Of a DNA stretch of 64,000 nucleotides, positions 46,574 through 58,307 are shown piece after piece; the first letter of the stretch is position 1; each line of letters begins with the position of its first letter. Origin of the DNA: Tetmemena sp. SeJ-2015 (lineage: Eukaryota; Ciliophora; Spirotrichea; Sporadotrichida; Oxytrichidae); the NCBI GenBank assembly GCA_027382625.1, contig JAJKFJ010021954.1, forward strand, positions 31,343 through 95,342. The letters run 5' to 3'. A program made the position numbers and the translations under genes. The notes beneath the pieces were generated by a model, which ran no database searches, was not told the DNA's origin, and saw only the letters and a program-made list of their open reading frames with translations.

Positions 46574-49153
46574 GTCTTAAAATATATATAGAGGGTTGGA
46601 CATGTTTAAATTTATGATCTTCTCTATTGCTTGGTGAAAAAGTGGTACTTTTTAAGAGGTTGAGTCCCGGCTGGAGAAAATCTGTAGTACTGCGACTAGT
46701 ATGAAGGCCAGGCTAGAAGTTGAGCTGCTAATTTCTTGAATCCTACTGCACCTGATCCAAATCTAACTGCGAAGGAGGAGTGATTCCTTGCTCCTAGTCA
46801 ATAAATATAAGGGATGAATCAAGTTATTCCAAGAGTCTGTCTTAGCTTCCTTCAAACGCACAAGACCTCTATGCTTAGAAGTGAACTTAGAATCTACTTC
46901 AACAGTTAGCGTTTTTAAGTTTCTCCTTGTGGGGGACTCTATGGTTATATGAAGTTTGCGATCTAGCTGTCTCTTCTCATTCTAATCCTCGAAGGATATT
47001 TTCCTCTCTCTTTCCAGAAACAATTACAAAACTATTATCAAGACAATAAGAAAGGATTTACTCTCCTTTGATTCCAAATGCTCACCGATATATCCAGAGC
47101 TTTCCATCTTAGACCTGATCTATCTTGATCTTGACTTGTCAGAAAGGTAATCAGCTTACTACTCCTCGTTTGAGTCTTGAAGCTCTAGTTTCTTGATTTC
47201 ATGAGCACTAGCTGTGTGAGAATGCAATGTGCTTTAATTTAAAGCGTAAGGGAGATAATAAAGAAAATTTAAACAAAGGCTGATATTGATATGGCCTGCA
47301 TTTTTAGATGAGTTATTTGTTGTTGTTTAAGCTTCTTTTCTCTGTGCTTCTTCAGCTTGCAAATTTGATACCGTTATAGTATGCTGACTATTTAGTTGAA
47401 AATATTAAGACTTTTGCTGCTAAAGGTTGCTATCTACTGCATCAACTTTGTTTTTCTAATCACTCCTGTCAACAAAGATAACACGGTTAGATTTCAATTT
47501 ACTATGGGAATCTGTTTTGGATTGACATCATATCATTTCATAACTTTTATAAAGCATATATATTGCTAGAAAGGTTGCTAAGAATTCTGATCCGTAGTAG
47601 TTGCACCTCTCAGAGTGTTTGCAGAGCCAAAAAGATTTTTAGTAGATTATGATGAAAAACCCTTTTAAGTGAAGGATTTGATCTTCTATTGGGTTTGATT
47701 ACTACCAACATTATAAATTGTAGATGGTGCTTCTTCATCCTCGGGCTAGGTATAATAATTATTATAACTCTGTATAAGTCAAATTAAGAAGGTATTAAAA
47801 TGCTTGAATTCTGGATAGCGATTCCTCTTACCACTTGGAGAGGTCTTCATCGATTACTTTCGCTTTGCATCACTTAAGTAGATAATAAATTTAAAATAGC
47901 AAGCGCATTTATGCAGATTGCTTTGTAGTTACTCAAGTTATCAACAGGTTTGATTCCCTGAGAACTCTTCCTCAATTAAAATACCAAATGAAGCGATAAT
48001 ATTTATAGTGGAAATTTCATGAAAAACTGTGGGTAATCTGCTTGAAGTTGCTCCTCGTTATTGTTAACACCTCTTTTCTAAAAATTACTAATTAAGTTTT
48101 GCTTCTCAGCAGGAGTCATTCTCAAAAACTGCTATTGAAACTCATTCAGTCCTCTCTTGTTGGCGCCCTTAGATGCTTTGACTTGCTGTGATAACAGTTA
48201 CTGGTAGTTAACGTAATTATTTTGCTAGGGTTGGAAATTACTGTAAGCATGCCCTGCGTTTTCATTGGTTCTAAGTTATGGTGGCTGCAGATTATTCACA
48301 TTGGGACCTAATGCAGAAGGAAAAATAGAGGTATGACTCATTTTCTTCTGAAACAGGGGTTGTCCTTGTGGTGTCAGTAAGTTTAGTTGAGAGATATTCT
48401 CTTCCATAAGCTAAGCTTTGCTAATTCAAAATTTATCATAATATTAAATAAAGTGCTCATTTGTTTGTTCTGGATGTTTGGAGTGAGTGAAAGCAGATGA
48501 TTTTCAGGGGTAAGTACTTACTGAATTATTTATAATTTAAAATTTGCAATAAGTATATAAATGTTTATATAAAAGTCACCCTTATTTCTGATTTTTGTTA
48601 ATATTTACACTAAGTTGCTGGCTTCCATTTTTAATTTTATTGGCGAGTTGAAAATCACTCTATTCAATCTGAAATAATAAGAACAAGCAAAGAGTGAATA
48701 AATATTGATAAGAAACTTCGAGTTGGTGAATCTTGCGCTTAGATTTTTGGTGGGTGAGAGTGTTTAGCCATTTTTCGTCGAGAAAAGATTTCCTTTAGAC
48801 GGGATTAACTGGCAGGCCTCCTCTTCAGTTTGCTAAGACATTGCTTTCTAATCTACCTTCCTCAAACTGAATTGTGATATATAAATATCATCATTTTATT
48901 TTAGTCATTAGAAATGTGATTTCTACTAAATTTGAAGTCTCTTATCACGGATAGATGAAGTTTGAATATTTCGATTTGCAGAGCCACTATTACTATACTG
49001 CGTATTTGATACAGTGCTCTATAAGTCTTGCTAATAGTGAGGGTTTGAGATATTGAGCTGCATGGGGTTATCCTGCTTGCTTTGCATTGACACGGTTGGA
49101 CTGGTCTTGCTCTGACTATTTAAACCAGAGCCTCTAGAATATGTTGATTGCAT
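46570..49153 (-). CDS. uncharacterised Gln/Ser-rich protein whose 5' part is duplicated elsewhere
   Basis: ATG at 49151-49153 starts MQSTYSRGSGLNSQSKTSPT, lying in arm 2 of the inverted duplication. After an in-frame TGA the same frame continues (NDDIYISQFSLRKVDQKAMS) to the end of the duplication. Further blocks include MEENISQLNLLTPQGQPLF (about 48410), FLRMTPAEKQNLISNFQKRG (about 48120), VIFVDRSDQKNKVDAVDSN (about 47480), SFEDQNEKRQLDRKLHITIE (about 46990) and FGSGAVGFKKLAAQLL (about 46750). The stop TGA (46570-46572) overlaps the ATG of the downstream ankyrin gene as ATGA. No domain recognised; mostly disordered. Inserts at about 48440-48690 and 47520-47640 look like IESs or introns. Confidence 0.5.
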
Positions 49154-49204
49154 AGTTGATAACTTTAATTATTTAGCGTTATAACTCTTATTCCCTAAAC
49201 TTAT
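48694..49204 (-). repeat. arm 2 of the ~510-bp inverted duplication
   Basis: Reverse complement matches 33259-33772 over the whole length with few differences (e.g. GGTTTAAAT here against CGCTTACAT in arm 1). This arm keeps a continuous reading frame apart from one TGA and joins onto further coding blocks, so it is the likelier parent copy. Confidence 0.9.
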
Positions 49205-49424
49205 CAGAATAATGAGAAAAAGGGAGAATTATTTTATGTTTGACATCCTTATAATTTTAATGGCAAATATATTCAAAATTTAGGATTGGAGAATAAAATT
49301 AGAACATAGCCGATTCCAATAAAATAAACATAGTGCTAGATAAATTTATAATTAAAACATAAATGAGCAATATTATAGTCAAACTATAATTTAAATGATA
49401 AAATAAGCTAAATTAAAAATTGGG
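49205..49424. other. AT-rich spacer
   Basis: No protein-like frame. It lies upstream of the gene that starts at 49153. Confidence 0.4.
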
Positions 49425-50110
49425 TAATATTTTAATTAGTGATTTCCCAGGCAGCTTTGACTTATCCCTATCTTCCAGTTATTTATGCTTCTCTGTCTAC
49501 TTCAAATTCCTTCCTTATTATTTCTTCAAAGAACTTAATCTATAAAGAAATAGTAGTTCATTTTATCTACTTATTGTGAGTTTTAAAGTATAGAAGTTGA
49601 GAATGCAACTCATAAACTTCTGTCTTAAGCAGATTGAACTGCCTAAATTATAAAAGGCGCCTTTATATTTCTATTGAGGCTTGAGGTGGAAATTAATAAT
49701 TTACTCGGGTAGCAATTTGCTGATTATAATTTTTAAATTAGAAGATCTTCGCATGCATGTTCTAACTTACTTTATAAAACTAGTCTTCTTCGAACTCTTC
49801 GCATTTCTTGATTAATAAACACAATCATGTTCCAAATAAAAGAACATAGAATCTAACAAAATATCTCAGATAAAAATAGTTCTGCTCTTAAAGATTTAAA
49901 ATGAATATTAAGAGGTGAAGCTATCCAGGCTTTCGTGATATATTTTATGTGTAATTCACAGAATTATTACGCATGTAAGCATGCTTTATTTATATATTGG
50001 GGTAATTTCAGTCTGAGACCAAGTTAATTGACTTGTCCAAGTCCTCTACCTCTCCCTCTCCATTTAGTTTCTATGAATCTTCTCTAGTAATATAAAATAT
50101 TTTATAAGAT
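49425..50110 (-). CDS. uncharacterised protein, charged and helical
   Basis: Minus-strand frame from about 49810: CEEFEEDQFYKVSQNMHAK, then QQIATRVNYQFPPQASIEIQ, a helix (LLKTEVYELHSQLLYFKTHN), an in-frame TGA, and IKFFEEIIRKEFEVDREAQ ending near 49430. A further short block near 50080-50010 (NGEGEVEDLDKSINLVSD, followed by TGA) may be another part, or a different frame of an Arg/Gly-rich stretch. No domain recognised. The start and stop are not fixed, and the insert at about 49840-50000 is AT-rich. Confidence 0.4.
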
Positions 50111-50367
50111 TGTATTGAATGTAGTGATCTCGTTTTGAGGATCATTGGTTATTATTTAAGACTCTTCAAGCTTAGATTCATTTGGCTGATTATAAAATAC
50201 ATTTCTTATTAAATGTAAAAAATGATTTCATTAAAATACTAATATATTTTCCACTAATGAATGAATGATTTTTAAGTTGATTATTCTTTTGTGAGAAGAC
50301 GAGTGACCTAAATCCATCCATAATCATCGGGAATATAGCGTTGTTATATGATTACATATAACACATA
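50111..50367. other. AT-rich spacer
   Basis: Nothing protein-like; 3' flank of the REEP-like gene. Confidence 0.35.
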
Positions 50368-51057
50368 TCACTCTAATGAAATATTTAGATTGTTTATGGT
50401 CTTGAGAAGGAAGTCCTTGATTTAGATCATCCACTCTTTGGTGTTAGCCTCAATGTATTCACTGGCTTGCGTAATAAGTCTGTCTATTCTAGCTTCCTGC
50501 GAACTTATCAACTCTTCAATCACGTTATCATACACGTATTCAGAAAACTAAATAACCAAAATTAGTTAACCACGATATTTTAAAAGTAGATAATGTGTTA
50601 AAAATGTGTTTGCAAATTCTTACTCTGAAATTTTCAACGAGCAGTATCAGGTAGATAACTGCAAGCACAGCGTCATACACTTCGATCCTAAAAAGCAAAC
50701 ATTTATTTATTGCTCACTCATTTCTGTACCACAGAGATATGTGTAAAATCATTTGGTTTAAAATTTGTTTGACTTACATGAGTAAGAAAGAATTGAAGTA
50801 GAACTAGATTAGCTGAATGAGGCAGTTTAGCAGCCTAAAATAGCAGATAGTAAGTGAAATTCTTGGTTTACCAGAACTTGAGGATCTTAGTTTTGTGTTA
50901 AGGTTCTTCCTTTTTCCGATAGATGCGCACTGATCTGTAAACTGGGTACAGAAAAGATAAAAATAGCCTATAAAGATCATAAAACATTGAAAATTAAATG
51001 CTAATCTTTGACTTACACTGTTGTGTGCACGAGGGTGTTCAAGATAAATACTTTCAT
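50368..51057 (-). CDS. REEP/HVA22 (TB2/DP1) family ER membrane-shaping protein
   Basis: From an ATG at 51055-51057 the blocks read MKVFILNTLVHTTV, a basic loop YRSVRIYRKKEEPQHKTKI, a hydrophobic hairpin (FWLLNCLIQLIQFYFNSFLL), and a second one (VYDAVLAVIYLILLVENF). The family signature follows: FSEYVYDNVIEELISSQEAR with ID after it, equivalent to YIYENFVRPFLxxHExxID of HVA22/REEP5. A charged amphipathic C-terminus ends NISLE and TGA 50368-50370. These proteins sit as hairpins in the ER and curve tubules. Three AT-rich inserts (about 50570-50625, 50700-50780, 50940-51020) cut the short gene. The true start could lie further upstream. Confidence 0.6.
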
Positions 51058-52814
51058 TGCGATTTGTTCTAAAGAGTAAAGAGTTTCATAAATTAAAAAA
51101 GAAATTAGAGGTATATTAAAAATATCATATTTATTTTATAGTAGTTTGTTTGTATTTTTGTTATGTCTGATGTCTACACCCTTTTGAAATTAACAATAAT
51201 TTATTAATTTGCAAATGCAGTTCATTTAGTGGTGATTGTTTAAATAGAAAGGGAGGTAAATTAATAATTATTCTAAAATGCAAAAGAAAAGTCCGTAAAT
51301 TGCCTACAGAGAAAATCCTCGTAATCTCACCAACAGACTTATGTAAGCCACCAATATTGCACAAACATTATTTCAAAGAAACACCTTACTTTGAGAACTA
51401 GGCTTGGAAGTTTTTGAAATTTATACTGGCTTCTAATAAAGGAAGCAAGCCCTTAGTTATTTTAAATTCTATACAAACTTTCACTAAATGGCATGTGTAG
51501 GAATATTTCAATTGAAATCTGTGTTTAAATTTTGTTAAGTAGGCAGGAGTTGAACAATAAAACTTTGGTGTAAAATATAATCAATTCAAAGCCAGTTGTG
51601 GACAACCGCACGCCCACCTCTTTCCTTGCTAAAAGAATGCAGAGGTAGAGCCATTCCCTCATGCATGGCACTTCTCAATTCATAATAAAGATAGTGAAGT
51701 TTACGTTATTATAAGAGTTAAATTAGAAGGGAGGATAAAGTCTTACTGATGGGAAATAGTGGTATAGCAAACAGCAGTATCATAGGCTCGACCACATAAA
51801 GAGACCAAAAGAATGACGCAACTAAGAGTGCTACTATAGTTCTTTCAAGCAATAATTAATTATTTGTATATTCATCTCTTAATTAATGTTTAAATAAAGA
51901 TCTAAGTAAGGAGTAATATCCGCATGACCAAACCCGCAAAGGAAAGGTAATTTTAATCAATAACTTTGTAAACTTACAATAGAGACAGATAGATTCAACA
52001 TCAAAATAATATCTTGCTGGGCAAGATGCTTGATATCATTAGAGTAAGTCAAAAATCTTTTAACTAATTGTAATTCGCTTTTTCTCATCAAATTTTCCAA
52101 ATTAGAGAAAGAAGGGAAGCCTAGGATCTAAGTCAACCACCGGTATGCGTTAATTAAAAACTTTTAAATTTTTTGAGCATGCTCGCTGTAACTTAACCGA
52201 TGTAAATGGCAGGTTAATTGACAAGTAGACAGAACTATTGAGATTTAGAATTAATTTATTTCTACTCAAGAGAATTTTTTTAATAAAATAACAAAGCACA
52301 TCTTTCATTTAGTAAAACATAGTGAATGCTCTAATGGAAACAATAATCATTTGCCGCAGTAGTAACGCTTCTCTCCAATGATATAAAAGCAAGAGGCTTT
52401 CAACTTCAACTCATTTCTTAATACTCCCTCCACTGGCAATCATCAACAAAATTCTCACAGGGTTAATTCTAGCAACTTTGTCAATAACTTAGCCATGAGA
52501 AATAAATTTTATATCTACTTCTTTCTTATTGATGAGCAATCATAAAATTGATTGTAACTCATAAATTAATCAAGCGATCATTCTATTAAAAATATGAAAT
52601 TTTAAATTAAAATTATCCCTTATACTCTTTAATACTTTTAAGAAAACTTAGATTTAATAATATCATCGTGTTTTGCTTTATTTTATACAGGATGATGGAT
52701 TATTAAAGGGAGAAAGATAATTAATTTCTTAAATTTGATGCTTGAATAAGTAATAGGTATTTAATTGTTTCAAGAATTTTATAAAATATTATTTTAATAG
52801 AACATTTATTTTTT
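51058..52814. other. 1.7-kb AT-rich region without a confident gene
   Basis: The longest frames are short and A/T-driven. A higher-GC patch at about 51590-51680 is open on both strands (minus: SAMHEGMALPLHSFSKERGG) and could be a single coding block, but nothing supports it further. No tRNA or rRNA-like structure was noticed. Confidence 0.35.
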
Positions 52815-53789
52815 GAATGGTTTTCAGTCATTCAACCAAGCAGGAGTGGTAAAGGCGAATGCTGTGATTCCTTAGGCATAAGATGTCCCTGGAATTACCT
52901 CTGCAGTCAGCAATAGCTTTGCAAACAACTAGCACCCTCACTCCACTTCCCATCAGCAGCACTCTTTCCACACTTAAGTCACATATATATTGAAGTGTAT
53001 CAATATCTATTATATAAATGTGTATATCTTAAGACAATAATGATCCCAATTACACTCACTAAAGATCTCAAGCGCACTCTCAGTCTAATAAAGGATCCAA
53101 CTAGTCCCCTCAAGTAGGCCCCAATTCTTTGAACTTTTACTAGAGAAAGAAGGAACTATACAAAATTAACAGAGAGAACTAGATGCTCCTCAAAACTATA
53201 CAGGGAGCTTAAGCAACCTACACTAGAGTAGATTGGAGATAACATTTCTAAAAGTTGTCACATATTTATAATCAAAGTTTAAGCAATATAGAAAGCAGAT
53301 TGCCACTACTAGGTATAGCCAGACGTTAACATCTTCCCTAACTAATGAATATCATTGTTTTTATTGTTTCTCTTCATATGTATAATGACAGTACAAGTCA
53401 ACAGAAAGTTTAGATTAGTTAAATGCTGAAGAACTCCTCCCAAACTCCCATCTATCACTCTAATTTTCCAATAGTTCAATTAATTTATAGCATAATTTTA
53501 ATTCACAGATTTGTAAGTTCTGCCTGATGGAACCCCTATAAGTTTTAAGTCTCCATAAGGTGGGGCAATGAATCTGCATCAGTATTTTCACAACAGCAAC
53601 AGTGTCTCAGCAGCAACTTAGTTTTACTAGCCGCCTTAAACTTCCCATCAGCGACAGAGATTCAAACTGCAAAAGACCAAGACTGATCCTCAAGAGTCCA
53701 AGAGCATCTCTCCAGCTAGATATTAGAATCCACAAACTCCCACTAATCAATTCTCTTATTCAATTAAATCAAGAAGTAGAAGAATTTGA
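52815..53789 (+). CDS. CFAP97/Hemingway-domain ciliary protein
   Basis: Blocks: FNQAGVVKANAVIPQAQDVP with a Ser/His/Gln-rich tail (52835-52980). After an AT-rich insert comes RKKELYKINRENQMLLKTIQ then ATYTRVDWR (about 53145-53240). This matches the Hemingway/CFAP97 core (R-x-x-E-L-x-x-I-x-x-E-N-Q-x-L-L-x-R-I followed by P/ATY-x-x-x-x-W). Next are YRKQIATTRYSQTL, a Gly/Ser segment and a basic C-terminus (TPTNQFSYSIKSRSRRI) at TGA 53787-53789. CFAP97 proteins are axonemal and needed for sperm and ciliary motility in animals; a ciliary role is natural in a ciliate. Inserts at about 52985-53070 and 53340-53515 are probable IESs. The start ATG was not found. Confidence 0.6.
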
Positions 53790-53849
53790 GATTGAAGATG
53801 AGTCTCAGATAGTAGAGGGATTAGCAAGCTGAATAAATAGGCTAATAGG

Positions 53850-54320
53850 TGGCAATGAGATAAAATATCATTCATACTAAGCAACAAACACCTTCAAACG
53901 GGGCTCAAATGAATAATCAATTCTTCCACAGGAGGGTTTAAACCAGTGAGCCAAATTAGAGGAAAATTCAGTCCATCCTAAATAGAACAAAAATCACCAA
54001 TACTTTGTATTTTTTCATAATTTTCTCTTTAAATTTTAAGATTATACTAAAAATGAAAAGCTAAACAACCTAATAACACAGCAGAAAGGGGTTTCTAATA
54101 GAGGAAGAACTATATCTTAGAACAGGTAGGGAGAAAATTAAGTGCGACAAAGCTTCATTAATGGTAATGGTTAATAAAAGTTTGAATTAGAAGGCTATTG
54201 GAGGGCTACAGAATCACCTAAAAGCCAAACAAGGATTTGATCTTCCTTTGGAAAAAGCGAATGCTGCTACTATCAAAGAATTTAATAAATTTCATAAACT
54301 TTTCTTAAGTGACATACTTA
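53850..54320 (+). CDS. unrecognised coding blocks, perhaps 3' part of the CFAP97 gene or a separate gene
   Basis: A frame from about 53850 reads VAMRQNIIHTKQQTPSNGAQ and FFHRRVQTSEPNQRKIQ. After an AT-rich break (about 54005-54060) it continues EEELYLRTGREKIKCDKASL and KANAATIKEFNKFHKLFLSD. No domain recognised. It follows closely on the CFAP97-like frame on the same strand. Whether it belongs to that gene depends on an unplaced junction. Confidence 0.35.
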
Positions 54321-54574
54321 ACTAACATAGGATTTATTTAAAATTAATAGAAGTTTAAATTTAATTATTATGCCTTAAATTATAAACTATTTTTACTTTA
54401 AAACCAATTTAAATTTGAAATGGTTAATATCTCAACATTTTCAAATTTTGAATTCAAGTAGCACAGATTGCAATTTTTATTTAAGCAGATCAAAGTCTCA
54501 AACCCCCAACAACATAAGCAACTCTATTATTTACCTTTTTTTTGTTTAAATTTACTTTAGTAATAATTTATTTT
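54321..54574. other. AT-rich spacer
   Basis: No convincing frame between two co-oriented coding regions. Confidence 0.35.
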
Positions 54575-57500
54575 GTGATTGGCTCCTCAGTCAAAGCAAG
54601 AAATACTCGCTTAAAGTAGTGTAGGTACAAACAAGGAGCAGCTTTTAAAATAGCTTGCTCCTTCTTAAGCCTCTGCCTACGCTGAGATCCTTAAGATCTA
54701 CTAAACTTGATATAAATCTATCTGAATTGACACTTTTATGTATCTAGGTTTATCCGAAGGGAAACTTCCCTAAATTCAAGATTAAGAATGGGCAGCAGCC
54801 AGTTCAGCAGCTCATTACCAATATAATCAATGGAAAAAGGAGCCTCAACACTTAATCAGCTATGAATGCTCAGCATCCTGTCCAATTCTCGCAGCAGTAG
54901 TAGATTTATCAATTGCCTCCTACTCGCTAAGGAAATAGAAGCCCCGTCAAAGTCAACCACTGGATGAGAAATCTCAATCAAGCAGATTAAACTCAAAAAG
55001 AGCGCTTGTAATTATCATTATGGATAGATTAAATTCCCCAAGAGGAGGTAAAGTAAACTGACATAGAAGTAGAAGAGGCTGTGATAGAAAACAATCAGTT
55101 TGAAGCTAGGAATAAGGTCAAGAACATGGACTTTGAATTTTCCCCACCTCCTCAAAACAAGATTAATCATATTCAGGACTAGGTAATAAGTGAGGCAATA
55201 ATACTTCCATTCAGTAAATAAGTTAGAAGTAATTTTAAACTTCCATATGAATTTTCTGAGGAAAAGAGAAACCAACTTATGAGCAGGCAAGGAAAGAGAA
55301 GGCCTAATCAGAACATAGGCAAGCAAGGAGAAACAAGAGTGCTTCTCTTTATTTATAATCCATCTTATTAAAGTTATTTGGCTTCGAAACAGAGCAATAG
55401 AAGCATCTAATGGCAAGAGATCTTAGCCTGGAATATTTGATGACAGATTTGAACTTGAGAGCAGAGGGAGAGCCGACGCTACTGGGCTTTCAGGAACTAG
55501 TGACCCTGATGATAATGAGAGGGATGATGGGGAGATCTCAGGTGTAATCGCTGGTGAAGGAGGAGCAGGCGAATTTCAAGGTGTAGATGATAGCGCATAC
55601 CACTAGTCAAATTATTACAACTACAATAACGGTTGCTTATATTGAGCAATCACCTTTATATAACGGACTTCCAATTCTTCATTAATATGATCCAGCTGAA
55701 GACCACTCGCAAATTTTACACACTTAGTAGTTTGATGATAGTATAGTGCATTAAGGATAGGATGGGTAGGGCGGCTCTCTTAAGATATATAGGGACTCTT
55801 TGAATATGAGCCAGCCTGTACCCAGACTAGATAACTCAAGTATGTTACATAACTCTATCAGAAGAGATGTTGATAATACAAAGGGCAGATAACTGTAACA
55901 GGTAGACGATGATTGTTTATATTTTAAACTTCATTCTTACTAATTAGTGAATATTTCAGTATAATGATAGTCCAGAGAGACAAATGGAACCTGATTTCAC
56001 TTCCATAAAACAACTTGAGAAGATCAACAAAAGCATTGAGAGCAGCTAGAAACAACAAAAGCAAGCCAGGTTTGAATCTCAGAGACTGCCTACGGATAAC
56101 GTCGCTGATAGAAATTACGAAGAAGCATAGTATAAGCTAATTGAGGACCAGTTTGTGCCTAAGAATTTACTTACCTCTATGAACAATGAAAGAAGTTCAC
56201 TTGATAAGGTAGACTCTATAACATAATGTATTTTATAAACCTATCACAGTATAGATTTAATTTCTGGAACCCCGAATGAAGAGACCAAGATTGAAGCGTC
56301 ACCTGTAAATAAGAATAGCCATAAGAAACCTCAAACATAGCACTAGAGTAGGATGCACCCCCAAAGGCCAAACAACTAGCATTAGAGAATGATAGAGAAT
56401 ACTTTCAGCAAGAGCAACAACACAGCTGCTAATATATTATGATTGCTCTTCTTACCTTTTACTGCTCAGAACAATTTCTTGTTCAAAGAGAACATGGAAG
56501 GGAGTGAGTTTAACAGCTAAGACTTCGGAAATGAAGCAGTCTAAGAAGACTTAGAGATAGGAGAAAGTCAGATGCTTGAAAGTAAGGGAAATCTCATTCT
56601 CTAGCAGCATCAAGACTAGAGGCCACTAATCAAAAGTCAAGAAATCAGCAAGCAGAATAGTTAGCCATAGCATAAACTTACCTTCTAGAATTAGAACACC
56701 TTTTAGGTCGCTCATGGCAAGGAGAGAAACCTTATTCCTCTACAGCAAGATAGTTTCTAGATGCAACTAGATTCTTCAATGCCTAACTAGGATTTAGACA
56801 ATATTAAGTGTTTTTATTGGATTGTACTTTTACAAACAAAGACGGAAACATAACTGGATAGATTGATGAGGATGAGGAAGGCAGCTTTGGATTCACTGTC
56901 GCAGCTCAAAATAATCCAGGAGTAAGAAGCCTCCATGAGTAAATGTCTATGAAGGAGGAAGCAGAGGAAGTCTTTACCTAACTGTAGAATCATGACAACC
57001 GATCTAATTTTGCCAGCAAAGTCAAAATCATCTTAAATTATTTAAGACTTAAATATGATGAAATCATTCAACAGAATAATGAGGGTAATTCTCATGGAAG
57101 CGAAAGTAGAACTGAAGAAAAAGGTTAATCGAAAGCAAAGTCAAGGATTTAGAATAAGCAGCAAACTGGAAGATAGAAGTTGAAGTAGAATACCTTTTCG
57201 CAAAAACAAGACTAGGATTAGATATCTGAGGACTATGAGGACGAGGCAGAACAAGCTATAGAGGAGGAAGATTACATATCTCAAACTCCTTTTTAAAGTA
57301 CTTTTTTATTTTGATCCTTTGAAATAGACTCACAAGGCTGAGGGGATAACAGAGAAGAAGCACTTAAGAAAAAATCATACTTATTCTTTTAAGCCATTCA
57401 TAGTTTAGTAAGATTCTGTGGTTAGGCGACCAACTCCTCCTTCTATGAGGAAAAAGCATCGAGACTCAAATAAATTGTAGAAGGAAAGTTCTTTAGAGGA

Positions 57501-57624
57501 TGAAATAGAGGTAGCTGAAGAAATTCTCCAGCAATCTAACTAGTTTCTAGGAAGCGATATAGAGGCTGACCCTGAAGAGTATGAATAGATAAATGATGAG
57601 GAGATCCAAGATCTCTACGATTGA
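54575..57624 (+). CDS. large acidic, Gln-rich, probably disordered protein
   Basis: Blocks: PQSKQEILAQSSVGTNKEQ (54580), a long uninterrupted one at about 54760-55420 (KNGQQPVQQLITNIINGKRS; KVKNMDFEFSPPPQNK), and an acidic Gly-rich stretch (TSDPDDNERDDGEISGVIAG near 55500). It continues with Asp/Gln-rich (55690-55950), Ser/Lys/Gln-rich (55980-56430), Glu/Gln-rich (56470-56800) and very acidic (DEDEEGSFGFTVAAQNN near 56865; DEAEQAIEEEDYISQTP near 57240) regions. The C-terminal part is KPFIVQQDSVVRRPTPPSMR, ending in an acidic tail at TGA 57622-57624. At least six AT-rich inserts separate them. No folded domain was recognised. Probably a nuclear or scaffold protein, by composition only. Confidence 0.5.
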
Positions 57625-57744
57625 AAGTATTGAATATACGACCAGTAATATATTTCTCTGGATTTTACGATTCTATTAAATGAAGAGACAAATTTTAAAG
57701 TGAAATTTTAATTTTTCAATTATGCTTTATTTGCAGACTTATTT

Positions 57745-58100
57745 TTTTAATTCTTACCAGATGAGAGTGATGCAGTCATATTAGATGATGATGAAATTTT
57801 AAAATAAGTGTTTCATCGGCTTAGAAGCAAAGAGTCAAATTTCTCTAAACCTTCGCTATGTATAGATAGATAATTATAAGTAATGCCTATTTTTAAATTT
57901 TTAGACAATTCGAACACGTATTTATAAATATTTCATTGAACAAAATCCAAAGGGTTTTAAGCAAGAATTCAAAAAGAGATCTCTTCAAGATTACAAAGAA
58001 ACTATAGACTCTTTTTTCATGCGCAAAGAGTTCTATTGAATTAGAAAAGGTTTTTTGTTTACTAATTAGAGATAAATATAGGAGGCAGCTGCTGCAACCT
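57745..58100 (+). CDS. short unrecognised coding blocks
   Basis: About 57760-57875 reads DESDAVILDDDEILKQVFHR, and about 57903-58037 reads IYKYFIEQNPKGFKQEFKKR followed by a TGA. The frame is then open again (QRQIQEAAAATYSLGLIIL). The composition is protein-like but the ends are not fixed. It may be the last part of the preceding gene, reached past its TGA by an IES, or a small separate gene. Confidence 0.35.
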
Positions 58101-58307
58101 ATTCTCTCGGTTTAATTATTTTATAAAATATATCTATAGTTATTAACTTCCACCGCCTATAACTAATTTAATAATTATTACCTTAACTTACAATAAATTA
58201 ACAATAATAATTATATCTCACACACTATTTATACCATGAAGTATTTAATGTATTATTACAAAGCATCTCTGGAGGGTTCGGAGGAGAATATAAAATTAAA
58301 TATAAAT

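Noticed and set aside
55018..55416. 132-codon frame on the minus strand
   Set aside because: It is the antisense of a long Q-rich + frame (54760-55420) with much better codon and composition properties.
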